From contig CP137323.1 in NCBI GenBank assembly GCA_033182465.1, positions 1,364,001-1,428,000 of the forward strand: DNA of 64,000 nucleotides. Reading direction: 5' to 3'. Of this stretch, positions 1 to 11,950 are shown piece after piece; position 1 is the first letter of the stretch, and each line of letters begins with the position of its first letter. The position numbers and the translations under genes were made by a program. Source of the DNA: Sanghuangporus weigelae. Its lineage: Eukaryota > Basidiomycota > Agaricomycetes > Hymenochaetales > Hymenochaetaceae. The notes under the pieces are model-generated. The model was not told the DNA's origin. It ran no database searches and saw only the letters and a list, made by a program, of their open reading frames with translations.

Positions 1-907
1 TGTTTGCCCTCAATCAATCAAAAGATGCTGAGCAGAATTTAATCAAGGGAAGGTTGTTCGTATCAGACATGCATCCAGCATTCCTGCAATCCTCAGCTGA
101 CCGATGATATCCCTTCCTCATCCCCATCATCATCACACATCGAACGTTCTTACATGTGTTCCGCGCGAGGATGGGGATGGATGCAGAAATGATATATGTA
201 AAAAAAAATTCTCTCGTTCTTTGATACTGATACTGCAACAATACAAACAACACTTTACTCCCGGATCGTGGTATATACGTGACCAATTGCGTGACTGGCG
301 TTCTATGAAGAAAGGGGCAAAACAGTACAGGACGAGAAGCAGGAAGCCCAACTTTGTATAGGAAAGGAGCGGACTGAAGCGGAGACAACAGCACGCCGGG
401 TGACAAGTTCAGGTCTAGAAAGGATGCGAAGTCTGGAACGGCTGGAAGGAGCCGGTCGGGACGGGGACATGAATAAATCAGGGAATGCAGGTGAGGATAA
501 ATATGAATGACGATTGGGATACACGGTGGCGCCTTCGGAGCCGTAGTGGCGGATAGTTTAGCGGTTGTGAGAAATGCATGACGATGATCGATGATTGGTG
601 CTCGAAGGCATGGTGGTGGTGGATACGCGTTAGGGAAATAATGACACAGATGCGTACGGGAATGAGAGGGGGCTATGCCTTTCGACAAACGACAGAGAAC
701 TGCGTTCATTGTACAAGTCATTTGACAATGAGGGTATCTTGGTGACCAAGAAATGCGAGGTCGGAAGAATCGAAAGCATTTTCGCAATACAGCGTATAGA
801 TAGCAAAATTGGAAAGCAAGAAGATGATGACGGATTGCGTGGTCGATGCGTATTCACAAAACATTGCAGAAGAAACAAATTGGAAAAGGAATGCCGACAG
901 ATTGCAT
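1..907. other. Window edge without a convincing gene
   Basis: No family motif is visible on either strand. The minus strand is open for 257 codons (14-787), but the translation is a Pro/Ser/Cys/His-rich mix without a domain, and overlapping frames are also open, so it is more likely chance or untranslated sequence 3' of the F-box gene than a protein. Confidence 0.35.
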
Positions 908-2437
908 TCAGAAAGAGTAGAGCTCAAGACTTGCCCGCTTCAGCGCGCGATTCGTAATGTTGACGCCGTGGAGGTCTTCGAGCCAAACACCCTGCTCCTG
1001 ACATGCCTTGAGCAGTCGGCTCCAAAATGTCACGATACGAGCGTTTGGACGGTAAGTACGGAGCTCGTGGCTCTCCGGACTTAGATCGCGGATAAAACGT
1101 AGGCTGGGAAAGGCGTCGCGCCGAAGAGAGAGAAGCTGCTCGAGCAGGAAGAATGTGTCCTCGGATTCCTCAAGGCGCTTGTCGATGCCTCGGACTCCGA
1201 TGAATTCGATCTTGGGATGGTTGGGCAGCAAAACGTGCGGCACTAAGGCATCGGGCGTTTCCCAATGCCATTCAGCGTCCGCACTACATATGAGCTCTCG
1301 AAGATTGGGACACCATTTCGCAAGGCGGGTCTCCGGGTGCGTGAGGTTGAGCGCACGAGATTCAACAAGAGACGACGAATGTCCAAGCTCGAGTTGGCTC
1401 AGCGACGATCCATGTCTCTGGAAAAAAGAAGAAAAGCCCACGCCGTGGTAGTTAAACTCGCATGAAACTACGAAAAGGTTGCGAAGCTGTGGCATTCTCC
1501 AAGCGGCCAAGATGGAAAATGAGAAATCGTCCACTTCCAACTTTAGCGAGCGCAAAGCAGGAAGTTCGATGGCAGGAAAGTGTAGGGAAGATCCGTAGAC
1601 GGCGTGATCTGGGATGCCAGATGTTATCTCCAGGTACTCGATCGCACTCGGCCTATTGTATAATGCCGACATTTGGATATGCAGAGGTGTCTCGTCATCA
1701 TTTTTCCACGATACCCGTCGAAGACCTTTGCTACTCTGCGCGAGCAGCGAGAAGATCGTCTCCGTCGTACAGCTCGGATCCGGAGCAAATGCATTTTGCT
1801 TAACAGAGTGTCGGTCTGTATACACGACTAACTGAGATGCGTGATCCAGAATATCACGAACGTCAATTGGTGCGCACGGTTCCAGAATAGACGTCTCGAT
1901 GTGGAGTCGACGAATGTACCACCCGCTTGAAATAGGAGATCCTCGGGAATCCTCAAACGATAATGTATACGCAAGCGCTTTTGCCTGTGCCCCTCTACTG
2001 ATCCAAACGAACTCGTATAAGAATTCCCGCATCAAAGCATGCCATCGTCGACATACACGAGCAAGGTTCAGTTTCACCCGAATGTTTTCGCGGTATGCTT
2101 CGAATTGGCATGCGGCGGACTGTTCACGCTCGAGGAAAGATACTTCTGTGGAGGTGTCGTACAAGGGGATAAAGGTCGCCTCTCGGAAGATGATGAGCCA
2201 AAGTTCAGGAGGTATTCGAGCTGTATGACTGGATGGTGCGGATAAAGGCGAACCCCTTGGTTTCTGGGCTCCTCTATGTATCCTATGGGCAGACGTGAGC
2301 GTTCTGCAAAGATGCGGCACGAACGCGTGTGGAGAAGAGACGAACCTGAATAAACGCGACCCGCACGAGAACAGACGAACGAGTTTTCTTGACAAAAGTA
2401 AGTATTTGTACTTCGCTGTCGGCGGTAATGAAGGCAT
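908..2437 (-). CDS. F-box domain protein (basidiomycete type)
   Basis: An open frame of 509 codons with no intron needed. The F-box lies around residues 74-130: it begins [15 protein letters not shown] and continues to the typical [22 protein letters not shown] stretch, split in the sequence by an acidic and Ser-rich insert. The remaining ~370 residues are leucine-rich with irregular repeats, as in the large family of fungal F-box/LRR-like substrate adaptors of SCF ubiquitin ligases. The substrate cannot be inferred. The ATG at 2437 is used because the frame is open from there, but the first ~70 residues are basic and unlike the family. A spliced start further upstream (an ATG in another frame lies near 2540) is possible, so the N-terminus is uncertain while the F-box onward is firm. 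Confidence 0.8.
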   Translation of the reverse strand: MPSLPPTAKYKYLLLSRKLVRLFSCGSRLFRFVSSPHAFVPHLCRTLTSAHRIHRGAQKPRGSPLSAPSSHTARIPPELWLIIFREATFIPLYDTSTEVSFLEREQSAACQFEAYRENIRVKLNLARVCRRWHALMREFLYEFVWISRGAQAKALAYTLSFEDSRGSPISSGWYIRRLHIETSILEPCAPIDVRDILDHASQLVVYTDRHSVKQNAFAPDPSCTTETIFSLLAQSSKGLRRVSWKNDDETPLHIQMSALYNRPSAIEYLEITSGIPDHAVYGSSLHFPAIELPALRSLKLEVDDFSFSILAAWRMPQLRNLFVVSCEFNYHGVGFSSFFQRHGSSLSQLELGHSSSLVESRALNLTHPETRLAKWCPNLRELICSADAEWHWETPDALVPHVLLPNHPKIEFIGVRGIDKRLEESEDTFFLLEQLLSLRRDAFPSLRFIRDLSPESHELRTYRPNARIVTFWSRLLKACQEQGVWLEDLHGVNITNRALKRASLELYSF

Positions 2438-3274
2438 TTGAGGGATCGAAGAGGAGGAAGTGGCCGTCGTGGTCGCTGGGAAAGAAGGTGCTCGTTCGTC
2501 TGAAAAAGGTCGCCGTGATGGACACTCGACATGCTCATCAGGTCATGTGACAGATGCCCTCCTTGGCAATCCTGCGGTGTCTTCGGTCTCTCCGGATAGA
2601 AATTTATCTCATCAGGAGCCCTTAAGTATTTTAGACCCACTATTTCAGTTTGAGGTGCTGATAAGAATCGTTTGTCGATGAAAATTCATACAGGAAATAG
2701 TCGGCAGACTACGATGCTCAAACACATCATTTGCCGGTCCTATTCATGACATGCACTACCGGAATCCGGTGTAAGCGGTTGTGCATAAAACCAAATGTCT
2801 TCTCGAAGGTTCATTATGTAGAAAATCCACAAGATCGCCTCTTCTGAGAATCATGAAGTTGTCCGACAGTGACATGACAAGGGTGGCAATTCTATTCCTT
2901 GACAATCCTTACAAGCAATGTACAGAAAGTAATACAAATATAGGATTGTCTAGTAGATAAGAAGTCGTACCTGAAATTCATGAATTCATAGTTAGATCGT
3001 CAAGGGTCGTCAAATGTTCGTATGTGAAAACGATAGCGCAGTCGTCAAACGTGTTTCCAGCACGCTGACGGCGAATTCTAATCAGAAGCCAAGGAAAATG
3101 GAAACCCAATTCAAAATCAAATTCTGAGAAATGGGGCATAGAGAGCGAATCAAGCACAGAGCGTACAGAAATCGATGAAAGGGAAACATGCTTCTGAACA
3201 TCCATGGGCAGTTGAGTAAGAATGAAAAATGCATCTAGGAAGTCGTCCATCAAATGATGTATGAGGTCCGAGCA
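2438..3274. other. Intergenic stretch with one short minus-strand open frame
   Basis: The stretch separates two minus-strand genes. A 91-codon minus frame at 2978-3253 contains a plausible hydrophobic and aromatic peptide that could be the tail of a decayed F-box-like gene. It has no start context, splice partner or recognised motif, so I do not call it a gene. Confidence 0.3.
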
Positions 3275-5813
3275 CTAGCAAGAAGCATCTCGGTAAGGAT
3301 GAGAAGCGAACACAAGATTAGACGAGCCTCCGATATCAGTCGGACTCTCCGTAGAGTTCGCCGTCTTGCGTTGGTCGTCCGGTGTCTTTACCTCCACGCA
3401 GACCCATACACCATCTTCATCATTATCAACATCAGATCGCCTAGGCTGATCGCTGTGTGAGTTTCGCATGAAGGACCGTGCACGCCAGAGGGTACGCAAT
3501 GGAGCAGTAGAAGCAGCGGCAAGTGCGTGTGCTGTACCTCTCAGGCTTTCTAGACTGCGACTGCGGGAGCGCATGCTCGAAGGGGTCTGGGCAGAAGCGC
3601 TGTGGCTCTGTGATCGCGTAAGAGGGTGAATTTGTGAAAAACGTCCCTGTGAATGACTGACAAAGGATGTCGGTGTTCCCGAGTCACTCCTCTCACGACC
3701 GCTCGCAGATACGGGGCGGAATGAGGTAGGCGGAGGACGATTCATCGTCCTCGGCGGAACGGATGGCATTCCGGGAATGGGCGTCGATGGACGAATCCCA
3801 CTTCGAACGCCTCGCAAGACGATTCGCATGTCTGAAAAGTGTTGGCACGTCCTCGTCGGAGTGGTAGGTCGCCTTACGGACATGGTGGGTGAAGGTGAAC
3901 CTTGTTGAGGGGCAGAAGGAGACCGGACATGAGAAATGAGACGTGACGGGGCAGGGGAAGCCCACTCATGGTTGTACGACGCACGAGCTAGAACTTCCGC
4001 CGGGGTTGCAGTGCTGAAGCCTGGGAGAGAGTGTGACCTGGTATGCGAGAATGGCATCGATGCCGGAGACGAAGAAGACCGTACTGCTGCCGGCCGGCCC
4101 AGGCAAACCGTATTCCGAATGGAGTCGGGAAGATCAGACTGAGAATTCACCCTTCCCTTTCCCTTCTTCTGGTTTGTGGAGATTTTTTCAGCTTCGACGT
4201 TGTAGAATTCAATTCTGAGGTGGCACTGTGGGCAAATTTGGTGTCTCTGCTGATCTTGTCCTGCTTTGGAAACCTGTGGCTTGCATGGGACTTTCTCTGA
4301 CGGTGGACAGGCGACTTGGGTCTTCGATGTCTTTCTCAGTAGGTTGCGCTGCGGTCTCTGTTGTTGAGGTGAAGAATCGGTTGGCCGCGGAGTTTCTTGT
4401 TCAACGTGAAGCCCAGGTGAGTCGTGACCCCCTTCTTGCGCATGGATAGAAACTGAATTTGCTTGCTGAGAGTGAAATGGAGACACGGTGGATGCAATTG
4501 GAACGCCCAGACTGGAAACCGTAGAGTCCGTGTCAGAATCGTCGAGGTAAGCAGCAACATCTATGTAACGCGAAGTCGATGTTGTTGTCCAAGAGAAAGT
4601 CGATTTCTACAACTTGATGAGCTTGACTGACAAAGGAAGACAGGTTGAGACTCACAAGCTGATTCACATCTCTCGCCAGGGCCGAATCAAGTTCTTTGCG
4701 TCCAAAATTATCGGGCCAAGCCTCATCTGTGTCGTCGTCAATATCCATGAAATCGAAGCCAGAGTCGAGAGTAACCCCATCACTATCGTCCTGAATCTGT
4801 GGTCTGCAAATAAGTCCTTCGTCACGTCCGCCGCCAATGGCACCACGATGCCAGATGGAGCGCGCAAAAATACTGCGAAACTTGGGAGACTTCGGCGGCG
4901 TACTAATTCCGCGGTCATCCTCTCGCATGTGTACCTTTTCGTCGGGATCACCATAATCGCTCATTTTCTCGTTGGTACGTCGCAGAAATGCATATCTGTC
5001 CGCTCGGGTATGCCCTTGTTTCGGAGATGCGACACGACGAAAGGCGTTGTAGAGACTTGTACCGATTGCAGCAAGGCCATTGGAAGAAGTAGAATCGCGA
5101 GACGAAGAATGCTGATACATGGCACGTGCAACAGGACGTTTCCTCGATTTGGCAGTTTTTGCATCAAGGTAATGAGAGTTCAAATTTCTATCGCGCTCGA
5201 CATTTCCATCAGCTTTGAGTCTTCTCTCGACTTCTGGACAAACAGACGTGTCGATGGCAAGCCCGGTTCCTGCAGAGCTGCGGCGCGTAGGGGACACGGG
5301 AAAGCGTAAGGTCGAGACTTCGCTGGCTGCGAAACGTGATTGAGAATAAGAAAACAGACTATCCTTCGCCGTATTCGGCGCAGTTCCGACATTGAGAAAA
5401 TCGACAGAGAGAACCTGCGAACGAGATTCCGCATCTTCTGGTGAGACATTGCCATTGTTATTCTCCGAAGCACTCAAGGCAGCTCCGCTAAAAGTAACCA
5501 GACCGTCTTCCGGGTCCCATATTGCAGCAAAGGTCAATGCTGTTGCGGGCGGTACCACCTCTGACCAACGATGTTCCATATTGGTCGAATTCTTCAGTGC
5601 TTGATTGACATTGTTGTCCTTCGGCGGGACAGGCGGAGAAGAAAGTGTTGGAGATGTTGCAGGACGAGAAGGCTGTGCATTCTTGGTCAATAACATGTTT
5701 GCAATCGTTATAAAACAGAAGACGCTGACGAGATAAGGCCTTGCAGGCATGCGCTGTTGTATTGGACGTTGCTTGTTAAAGACTAGTTCAGGCGCAACGT
5801 TGTTGGAAGTCAT
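3275..5813 (-). CDS. Large Ser/Arg/Pro-rich protein of unknown function
   Basis: Two exons (4656-5813 and 3275-4606) joined by a 49-nt intron at 4607-4655 (GTGAGT...TTGTAG) give 829 residues. The join is supported because both flanking frames are long and open and the splice restores one frame. The protein is low-complexity: the N-terminal half is Ser/Asp-rich with short acidic runs, and the C-terminal half is strongly Ser/Arg/Pro/Thr-rich with RSxS-type motifs suggesting many phosphorylation sites. A single CPQCHLRI motif near the start of exon 2 could be half of a zinc knuckle. A further 57-nt stretch near the start (about 5690-5746) has GTCAGC and CACAG ends, is a multiple of three, and encodes the only hydrophobic run, so it may be an intron. 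No family is recognised; a regulatory or scaffold role is a guess. Confidence 0.65.
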
Positions 5814-8800
5814 GACTGGTTCGTAAGAGTGATCGTCAAGTAAGGAGAAAGGAGAAGTGGCCAGCCGCTGAGAGAAGAGATATCGCTGTTCCTATCTAGC
5901 CAGAGATGCTGCCTGTCCGTTAGCCTACGCTCGCAAGCAAGCGTTGGGCGTCGATTGATGGCTGACAGGGGAAGACGATCCTCAAATACCAGGTGCAAGG
6001 CCCTTATAAGAAGCCAACGGGTCCGTCGCTAGCTATCTGAGCTATGAATATTTGAAAGGTGAGAAAAAGACAAACTGAGAAGCTGGTAACGAACCCGAGA
6101 AGAATTCTATATTCCCGCTAAATTAAACATCAGGTGCTCACTGCCTCGTGCGGGAACGCTACAGATATATCCAGAAATTGACTAGACTCTGGGGCCGGTG
6201 ACAAGTGGCTATCATAGGCCAAAACGAAACAAGTATGTGCCCACCAACATAGAGGCTACCGTGGTTCTTCCTACGAAGTCGAGACATATTACAGAACCTT
6301 GACATGAGGATGGCATGAGGACCTAACGCCGAGAATCCGAGAATTCTCTGCATGTCAGAGTTATCCTTACAAACCCTATTTCATGGTTTGTTAAGCTTTG
6401 TCGAGGGTCCGATGGCATGACGATGGCAGGTTGCCTGGGTAAACGAGCGAGTTCAAGTTGGTTCATTGAAAAGCGACTATAATAAAACATAAGTCACATC
6501 AGTCCCGAAATGGAAGTCACGGTCACGATGAGCCCCGTTCAGCTCGGTTCAGGTTATCCACTGGCAAGTGATTATGTTCTGGCCTCGATTGCAGTTCATC
6601 CGTATAGCTCTACCCGCTCTCTCTCCTGGAGTCTGCAAACTTCGATCTGGTATCCAGAGCCCTGGCTGTCACAAGTTTCTCTCATGCATGTCACCACTTC
6701 TTTCGAACCGCATGGTTTGGGACGAATTTCTCCAGCGATTTTTGGGGCTCGCCTAGTACTACGGGAGAAGCAGAAGCGATTCTCGCGTCGGCGAAGAAAG
6801 GAAAGAGCGCCTTCGGACACGTCTGTCATGCGTGGGCAGCAGTTCCCATTTAGTGAACGGATAGATCGACCTTGTGGGAGTCTCTCTCTTACTGTGGCGT
6901 TTTGCAATCGGGCTTTGCGGGTAGAGTCGTTGATGGCATGCATCTCTCTGCATCTCCATGTCAATGTCATTACCCGCATTCTCTCAGCGCGTGCTTTGTA
7001 AATCTGCCAGCTGGCTATTTTGATGGCAAATGCACAGCAATCCCCTTAATACAACGGAAGGTTGTATGTTGTAGTAATCCAATTGAGTTTTTGTCGTGCT
7101 TCCCGTCTCAGAAGCTCGCTCATAAGAACTCTAACAGCGTTGTTTAAACGTCATCCTCCATCACCCAGTGCTGTAGGGACGGTCCGAAAGTCATCACGAG
7201 GGGTCACCGTTTTCTGTCCGACGGGAGAACCTCAACATGCTTCAACCCGAATGTCACATAGAAGCACGGTCCGACAAATTCTCCTTCACCGGAGAGTGAG
7301 CCAAGTCCGCTTTACGGATATTTCTGAAGCCATGTCGTGTCTTTTATTTCCTTATTAGCATTGACTATGACCTCCGCATCCCGCCACTCGTTCCTTTCCC
7401 CCCTGAAATGCCACCGGACCCGCCTTGGAGAAAATAAAACGCCTCCGATTGCGCTCTATTTTGACTTGCAAGGTCTGCCTTTCTCACGAATTATGCTTCT
7501 TCGTCGCAAGAACCACCTCTGTACCCGAATGCCGGGTTCCGAGCGAATGCAACCGTAACTTCGGTCAGCATGAGTCCCGTATGCGAGTCCCAATATATCT
7601 GCAAGAATATTTATGACGATGAGGATGACGATATTCCATACAAACGGTTTGTTCTTTGCGTGCGATTAAGGTGGAGATATGTCAAAACAGAACTCCGTTG
7701 CCGATCCGCTAGAAAACTGCTAGCCCGATCGACTTGTTTCAGTACAAGTACAGAACACACATGGCATTGAATGGAAGGTGGACGATCGATCGTTTCAGCA
7801 TTGATGTTGACAAGGCACAAAGAATATGCCTTTATTGACAGGAAATGCTGATTCTGGTAAATATATTTTGCTGCCGTAACGTAACATAAGGCATCCAGAA
7901 TTCGAAGTGCTATTTTAAAAGTCACTGAGGGCCTGGGACCTGACTTGTTTTGGAAAACGCGTAGCATTTTCTGCAAAGCGTTCTTCTACAAAGCGTCGAA
8001 GAGGGTGCTTGCATTCTAAAGTCACCGCAACAGACGGTCAGATCTCTTGCCATCTCCGTTTCCGTTCCTTTCCCACTTACATTGCAAAACCCTTCCGAAC
8101 AACAGAGAGCAATGGTCCGCTGACAGTTCAAAATATGGCGACCGCTAGTCTGTCAGACATTTCCAAAGGCTCCGGAATGTTGTGAGAGATGAAGGGGCAT
8201 ACCGGGCAAAACATGACATCATGTTGTGGCCCAGTAATTCTGCAAGTGAGCATCTAGGCAGTGATGGGTGAAAACAGGCATTAGATCGATGTTCGCAGCT
8301 ATGCATTTGGTTATATTTATTAAGGAATTCTGATATCCATCGCTTGTCAGTGCAGGATGGTGCAGAGACAAGTGGTCAAATTTACCCTAGTGTTTTCAAC
8401 GTGATTAAGAAAACTCAGAAGGTATTGGTCACACGATGGAACAGCTGAATTGACTAGAATAGAAAAGCTAACGAGACTGGTTAAACTTCGTGATGTAGGG
8501 CTGTGAAGCACAGTGAGTTAGTGGAGCTATCGTTGTGAGAAGGCAAATGCTTATCCTCACTGGCCCTAGATTCGAATCAGAGGACTGCATGGTCATGCCA
8601 GCCATATAACATAGAGCATTAATACGGGTAAGTATCAGGATCAATCGTATGGACGCTTTAGTTGATGACGATATAAGAAGCGGAGATGAGCTCCCCGCCG
8701 AGTCTTCTGAGGGGTTCGTCAGTATTATTAAGTGATTCTTTCGTCAAATGCCGGTTGTACTTACAAGTAAGTTAACGTAGCAGTATAGGCTATGAAGGTA

Positions 8801-9835
8801 GAGCTCGAGGCACGGAAGTAGGCGAATAAACTCTCCTGGCCGAGTTTCTTTGTGGTAATATAATAAAACCTATTTATAGGCTCCGAGATGATCTGGAATG
8901 ATGAAGAACTACAGCAACGAGGCTGTACTCCACCTTCACATGTTCACATCGGCCCAATGGACCAGAAGTAGGAATTGTAGCTGCCGCCAAGCATGGGTAG
9001 TTGTTAGGTATGAAGGGAGCGATCACCGAGCAAGCTTCTTACTAGTCATGGCTGAATACAGTTGCCTCGTGTGTTGGCTAGAATGTGGATAGTCTGGTGC
9101 CTTGGACACGATAGTGTAAATGTCGCTATTTTAGAGCGGATATCGGGAGAAGAAGGCACAAGATACCAGGCATTCAATGCTGTCTTTCATGTAATCTTGC
9201 AAACAGTTCCGACGGTTCTCTCATGGAGAAACGAGATTCACCAGAAAGAACGTGTTAGATACCGTCGCACAGTTATATGTAAAGCGGCCGATCATTAGTG
9301 TCATCAGCAACTTGGCTAGGAACTGAGAGAACCATTCGTCGACAACCTTGTTCGACGAGTCTAGTAAACGGCATCGACAGCAAAAGCGGAACCAGTTGTG
9401 CCCGCACTAGACACTCAGGATCTTCCATTATACATGATGTAAAGACGCGCGGCGATGTGGAAGTCATAGAAACAAGGGCGTATTGCCCTGCAAATTTCAC
9501 GAGTAATTTGGCTTTCTTTCGCAATCTTGGAGAAGGTGCTTATTTGGTTATGCAGGCTGTGCTCTGAATCTTGGAAGTCAGATTCAAAGTGCCTCCGTCA
9601 CACCAGACGGAGCGAAAAGAATCAGCAACTTTGCGCGAGTACTGAGAAATTCTTCGACCATTCTGTGTGGTACCATGAGACAGAACAGTATTTATACTTC
9701 TAGTAAACCCTAGTATACAAAGTTTTGCTTTGTTTTATGATTCTAAGTGTTGATTCAAGTCAAAGATGATGACTTTGTCTGATCAATTCTGGGGGGTAAA
9801 CAAGAAACGCTCGGCGAAGCGCCTAGGGTTGAAAT
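5814..9835. other. 4-kb gene-poor region
   Basis: No open frame here shows a conserved motif, and the frames change every 100-200 bases. Around 6600-6860 (plus) one frame gives a peptide resembling the end of an F-box (a SHACHHFFRTAW-like stretch), possibly a relic. At 8515-8590 there is a weak tRNA-like pair of pol III boxes that does not fold. The right end holds the 3' flank of the phosphoglycerate kinase gene. I see no transposon ends or simple repeats. Confidence 0.4.
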
Positions 9836-11321
9836 TTACGCCTTGTCACTGAGCGCAGCTACTCCAGGAAGGGTCTGAACGTTGCCAAATGACCGTTAGC
9901 AAACGCTGGTTTGGATAAGAAATTGCGCTTACCTTTCCCTCGAGCAGTTCGAGAGAAGCACCACCGCCGGTGCTGACATGACTGAGTTTGTCTTCCACTC
10001 CGTTCTGCGCAACGAGGGTAGCAGTGTCTCCGCCGCCGACAATAACCACCGCGCCCTTCTGCGCAGCCTCGACAGTTGCGTCGAGAAGAGCCTTGGAACC
10101 TCCAGAGAATGCTGGGAACTCGAAGACACCGGGAGGACCGTTCCAAAGGATGGTCTTCGCACTCAGGACCGTCTCCCGGAACAGCTGGCGACTCTTCTCG
10201 CCACAGTCAAGCCCCATCCAGCCTTCCGGTATACCGGGCTCATCAGTCGCCGTGCTTGTCTTCGCATCTTTTTTGAAGTCGTCTGCCGTTATGTAATCGA
10301 TAGGGAAGACCAGATCGACGTTGTTCTTTTTAGCCTTTTCGATCAATTGTCCCACTTTCTTCGAGCCGGCTTCATCGAAGAGCGAATTTCCGATCTGACA
10401 GCAAATATAAGCGTGAAGAAAAGACGAATGGAGTGGGAAACGGAATACATACCTGCACTCCGTTAAGCGTCTTCTTGAAGGTGAACGCCATGCCTCCGCC
10501 GATGATAAGCTTGTCAACTTTGTCAAGCATGTTATCGATAAGTTGTATCTTGTCTGACACCTTCGCACCACCGAGGATGGCAAGGAAGGGACGCTCCGGG
10601 TGCTCAAGAGCCTTCGCGAAGAATTCGAGCTCTTTCTTCATGAGAAAACCGGCCGCACGCTGCGGGAGTTTTACGCCAACCATACTCGAATGAGCACGAT
10701 GTGCAGTACCGAAGGCGTCGTTTACGTAGACATCTCCGAGCTTCGTCAGAGACTGGCGGAACGCTTCTACGGCTGCCGGATCGGCTTTTGTTTTTGTACC
10801 ATCTTTATTCTTAACAGAACCTTCCTCCTCGATGTGGAAACGTAGATTCTCGAGCAAAATGACAGAGCCAGAAGATGCAGAGGAAACGGCAGCCTCAACC
10901 TCGGGACCAACGCAATCCGGTAGGAAGGTTACAGGTTTGTTGATGCGAGCCTCAACTTCTTTCGCCACGGGGGCTAGAGAGTATTTTGGTACCGCTTTGC
11001 CGTCCGGGCGGCCGAGATGTGACATAAGAATGACGGCCTTCGCGCCTTTCATCGAAAAATGAGCGCTCCCATCGCGCCAGGTTTTCAACAAGCGGAGCGC
11101 TTACCATTGTTGAGGGCATACTCTATGGTCGGAAGGGCTGCGACGATACGCTATGGACATGCAACTTAGACTATGCTGCTTCACGCTTTATGGTTGAGGT
11201 GACGCACCGCTGGGTTCGTGATCTTGCCATCCTGCATGGGTACATTGAAGTCAACACGAATGAGGACTCTCTTGTTCTTAAGATCCAGGTCAGTGATTGC
11301 GAGTTTCTTGGAGAGCGACAT
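9836..11321 (-). CDS. PGK1: Phosphoglycerate kinase
   Basis: Five exons: 11208-11321, 11105-11150, 10453-11045, 9933-10394 and 9836-9874. They encode 417 residues, the usual length for fungal PGK. The enzyme transfers the acyl phosphate of 1,3-bisphosphoglycerate to ADP in cytosolic glycolysis. Signatures in order: N-terminal MSLSKKLAI, the RVDFNVP substrate loop near residue 25, SHLGRPDG near residue 62, [10 protein letters not shown] at the end of exon 3, the GGGDTATLV and [14 protein letters not shown] nucleotide-site loops in exon 4, and [11 protein letters not shown] at the C-terminus. All introns are 57-59 nt with GT-AG ends, and each was placed by the conserved protein sequence on both sides. 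The gene is intact. It lies 3' to 3' of nothing recognisable and about 600 bp upstream (on its strand) of no other coding gene until the esterase gene, which is also on the minus strand. Confidence 0.97.
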
Positions 11322-11950
11322 GATTGTTGATGAGCAGGTTGTCTGCGGAGGTAACGCCGCACTGGACTCGTTATATGCGTCTCTCTTCGTCGGTCCTCGG
11401 AGTGACACCATGAAAAGCAATGATTTCTCACGATCACAAACGATCCCAACGCGAATGTAACTGTGCAATCTCTCTGATGTTGTTACAGTTGCGAATTCTT
11501 TCTAGAGACTCCTTCTAAGCTGCACAAAATAGGGATATCCCACTCCTGCGTTTTTCTGTGGATTTATCGTGCTTTTGACTGAGGTCTTGGGACATCGGTC
11601 CCTCGGCCTGTTTCGATGGAACGTGCGCGTAAGCGGAAAATATTGGTTCCTGCCTGTTCCGATCGGTCTCAAGAGGCGGGTTCTCGGAGATCAACGCGGA
11701 GTACGTCATCTTGAATTGCTCCAATTATACTTCAGTCAGGAGATTCGGATAGCTTTTGACGACTCAGGGTTGCTTGCAGCTCGAACTCGTACTCTCGCTG
11801 AATAAAACGCACACCGATTTCTGACCATCATGGAAGACACGGGTTGCTGTTTACTCGGATTTACTAATTGAAGTACTACGCAATCCTTGTAAACGCAAAT
11901 GAAACAAAAGACTCGACCAAGAAAGATCCTTGGAAGATGTGGTCATTCAT

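Noticed and set aside
14-787. 257-codon minus-strand open frame
   Set aside because: Low-complexity Pro/Ser/Cys/His composition, no start or splice context, overlapping frames also open; no domain.
6510-7147. Possible F-box-like relic in three plus-strand frames
   Set aside because: Only a short F-box-like stretch was seen; no consistent joins and no start, so not called as a gene.
8515-8590. tRNA-like sequence with a GATTCGAATC box B and a loose box A
   Set aside because: The T-stem does not pair (CTAGA against CAGAG) and no acceptor stem was found; at most a worn tRNA or SINE relic.
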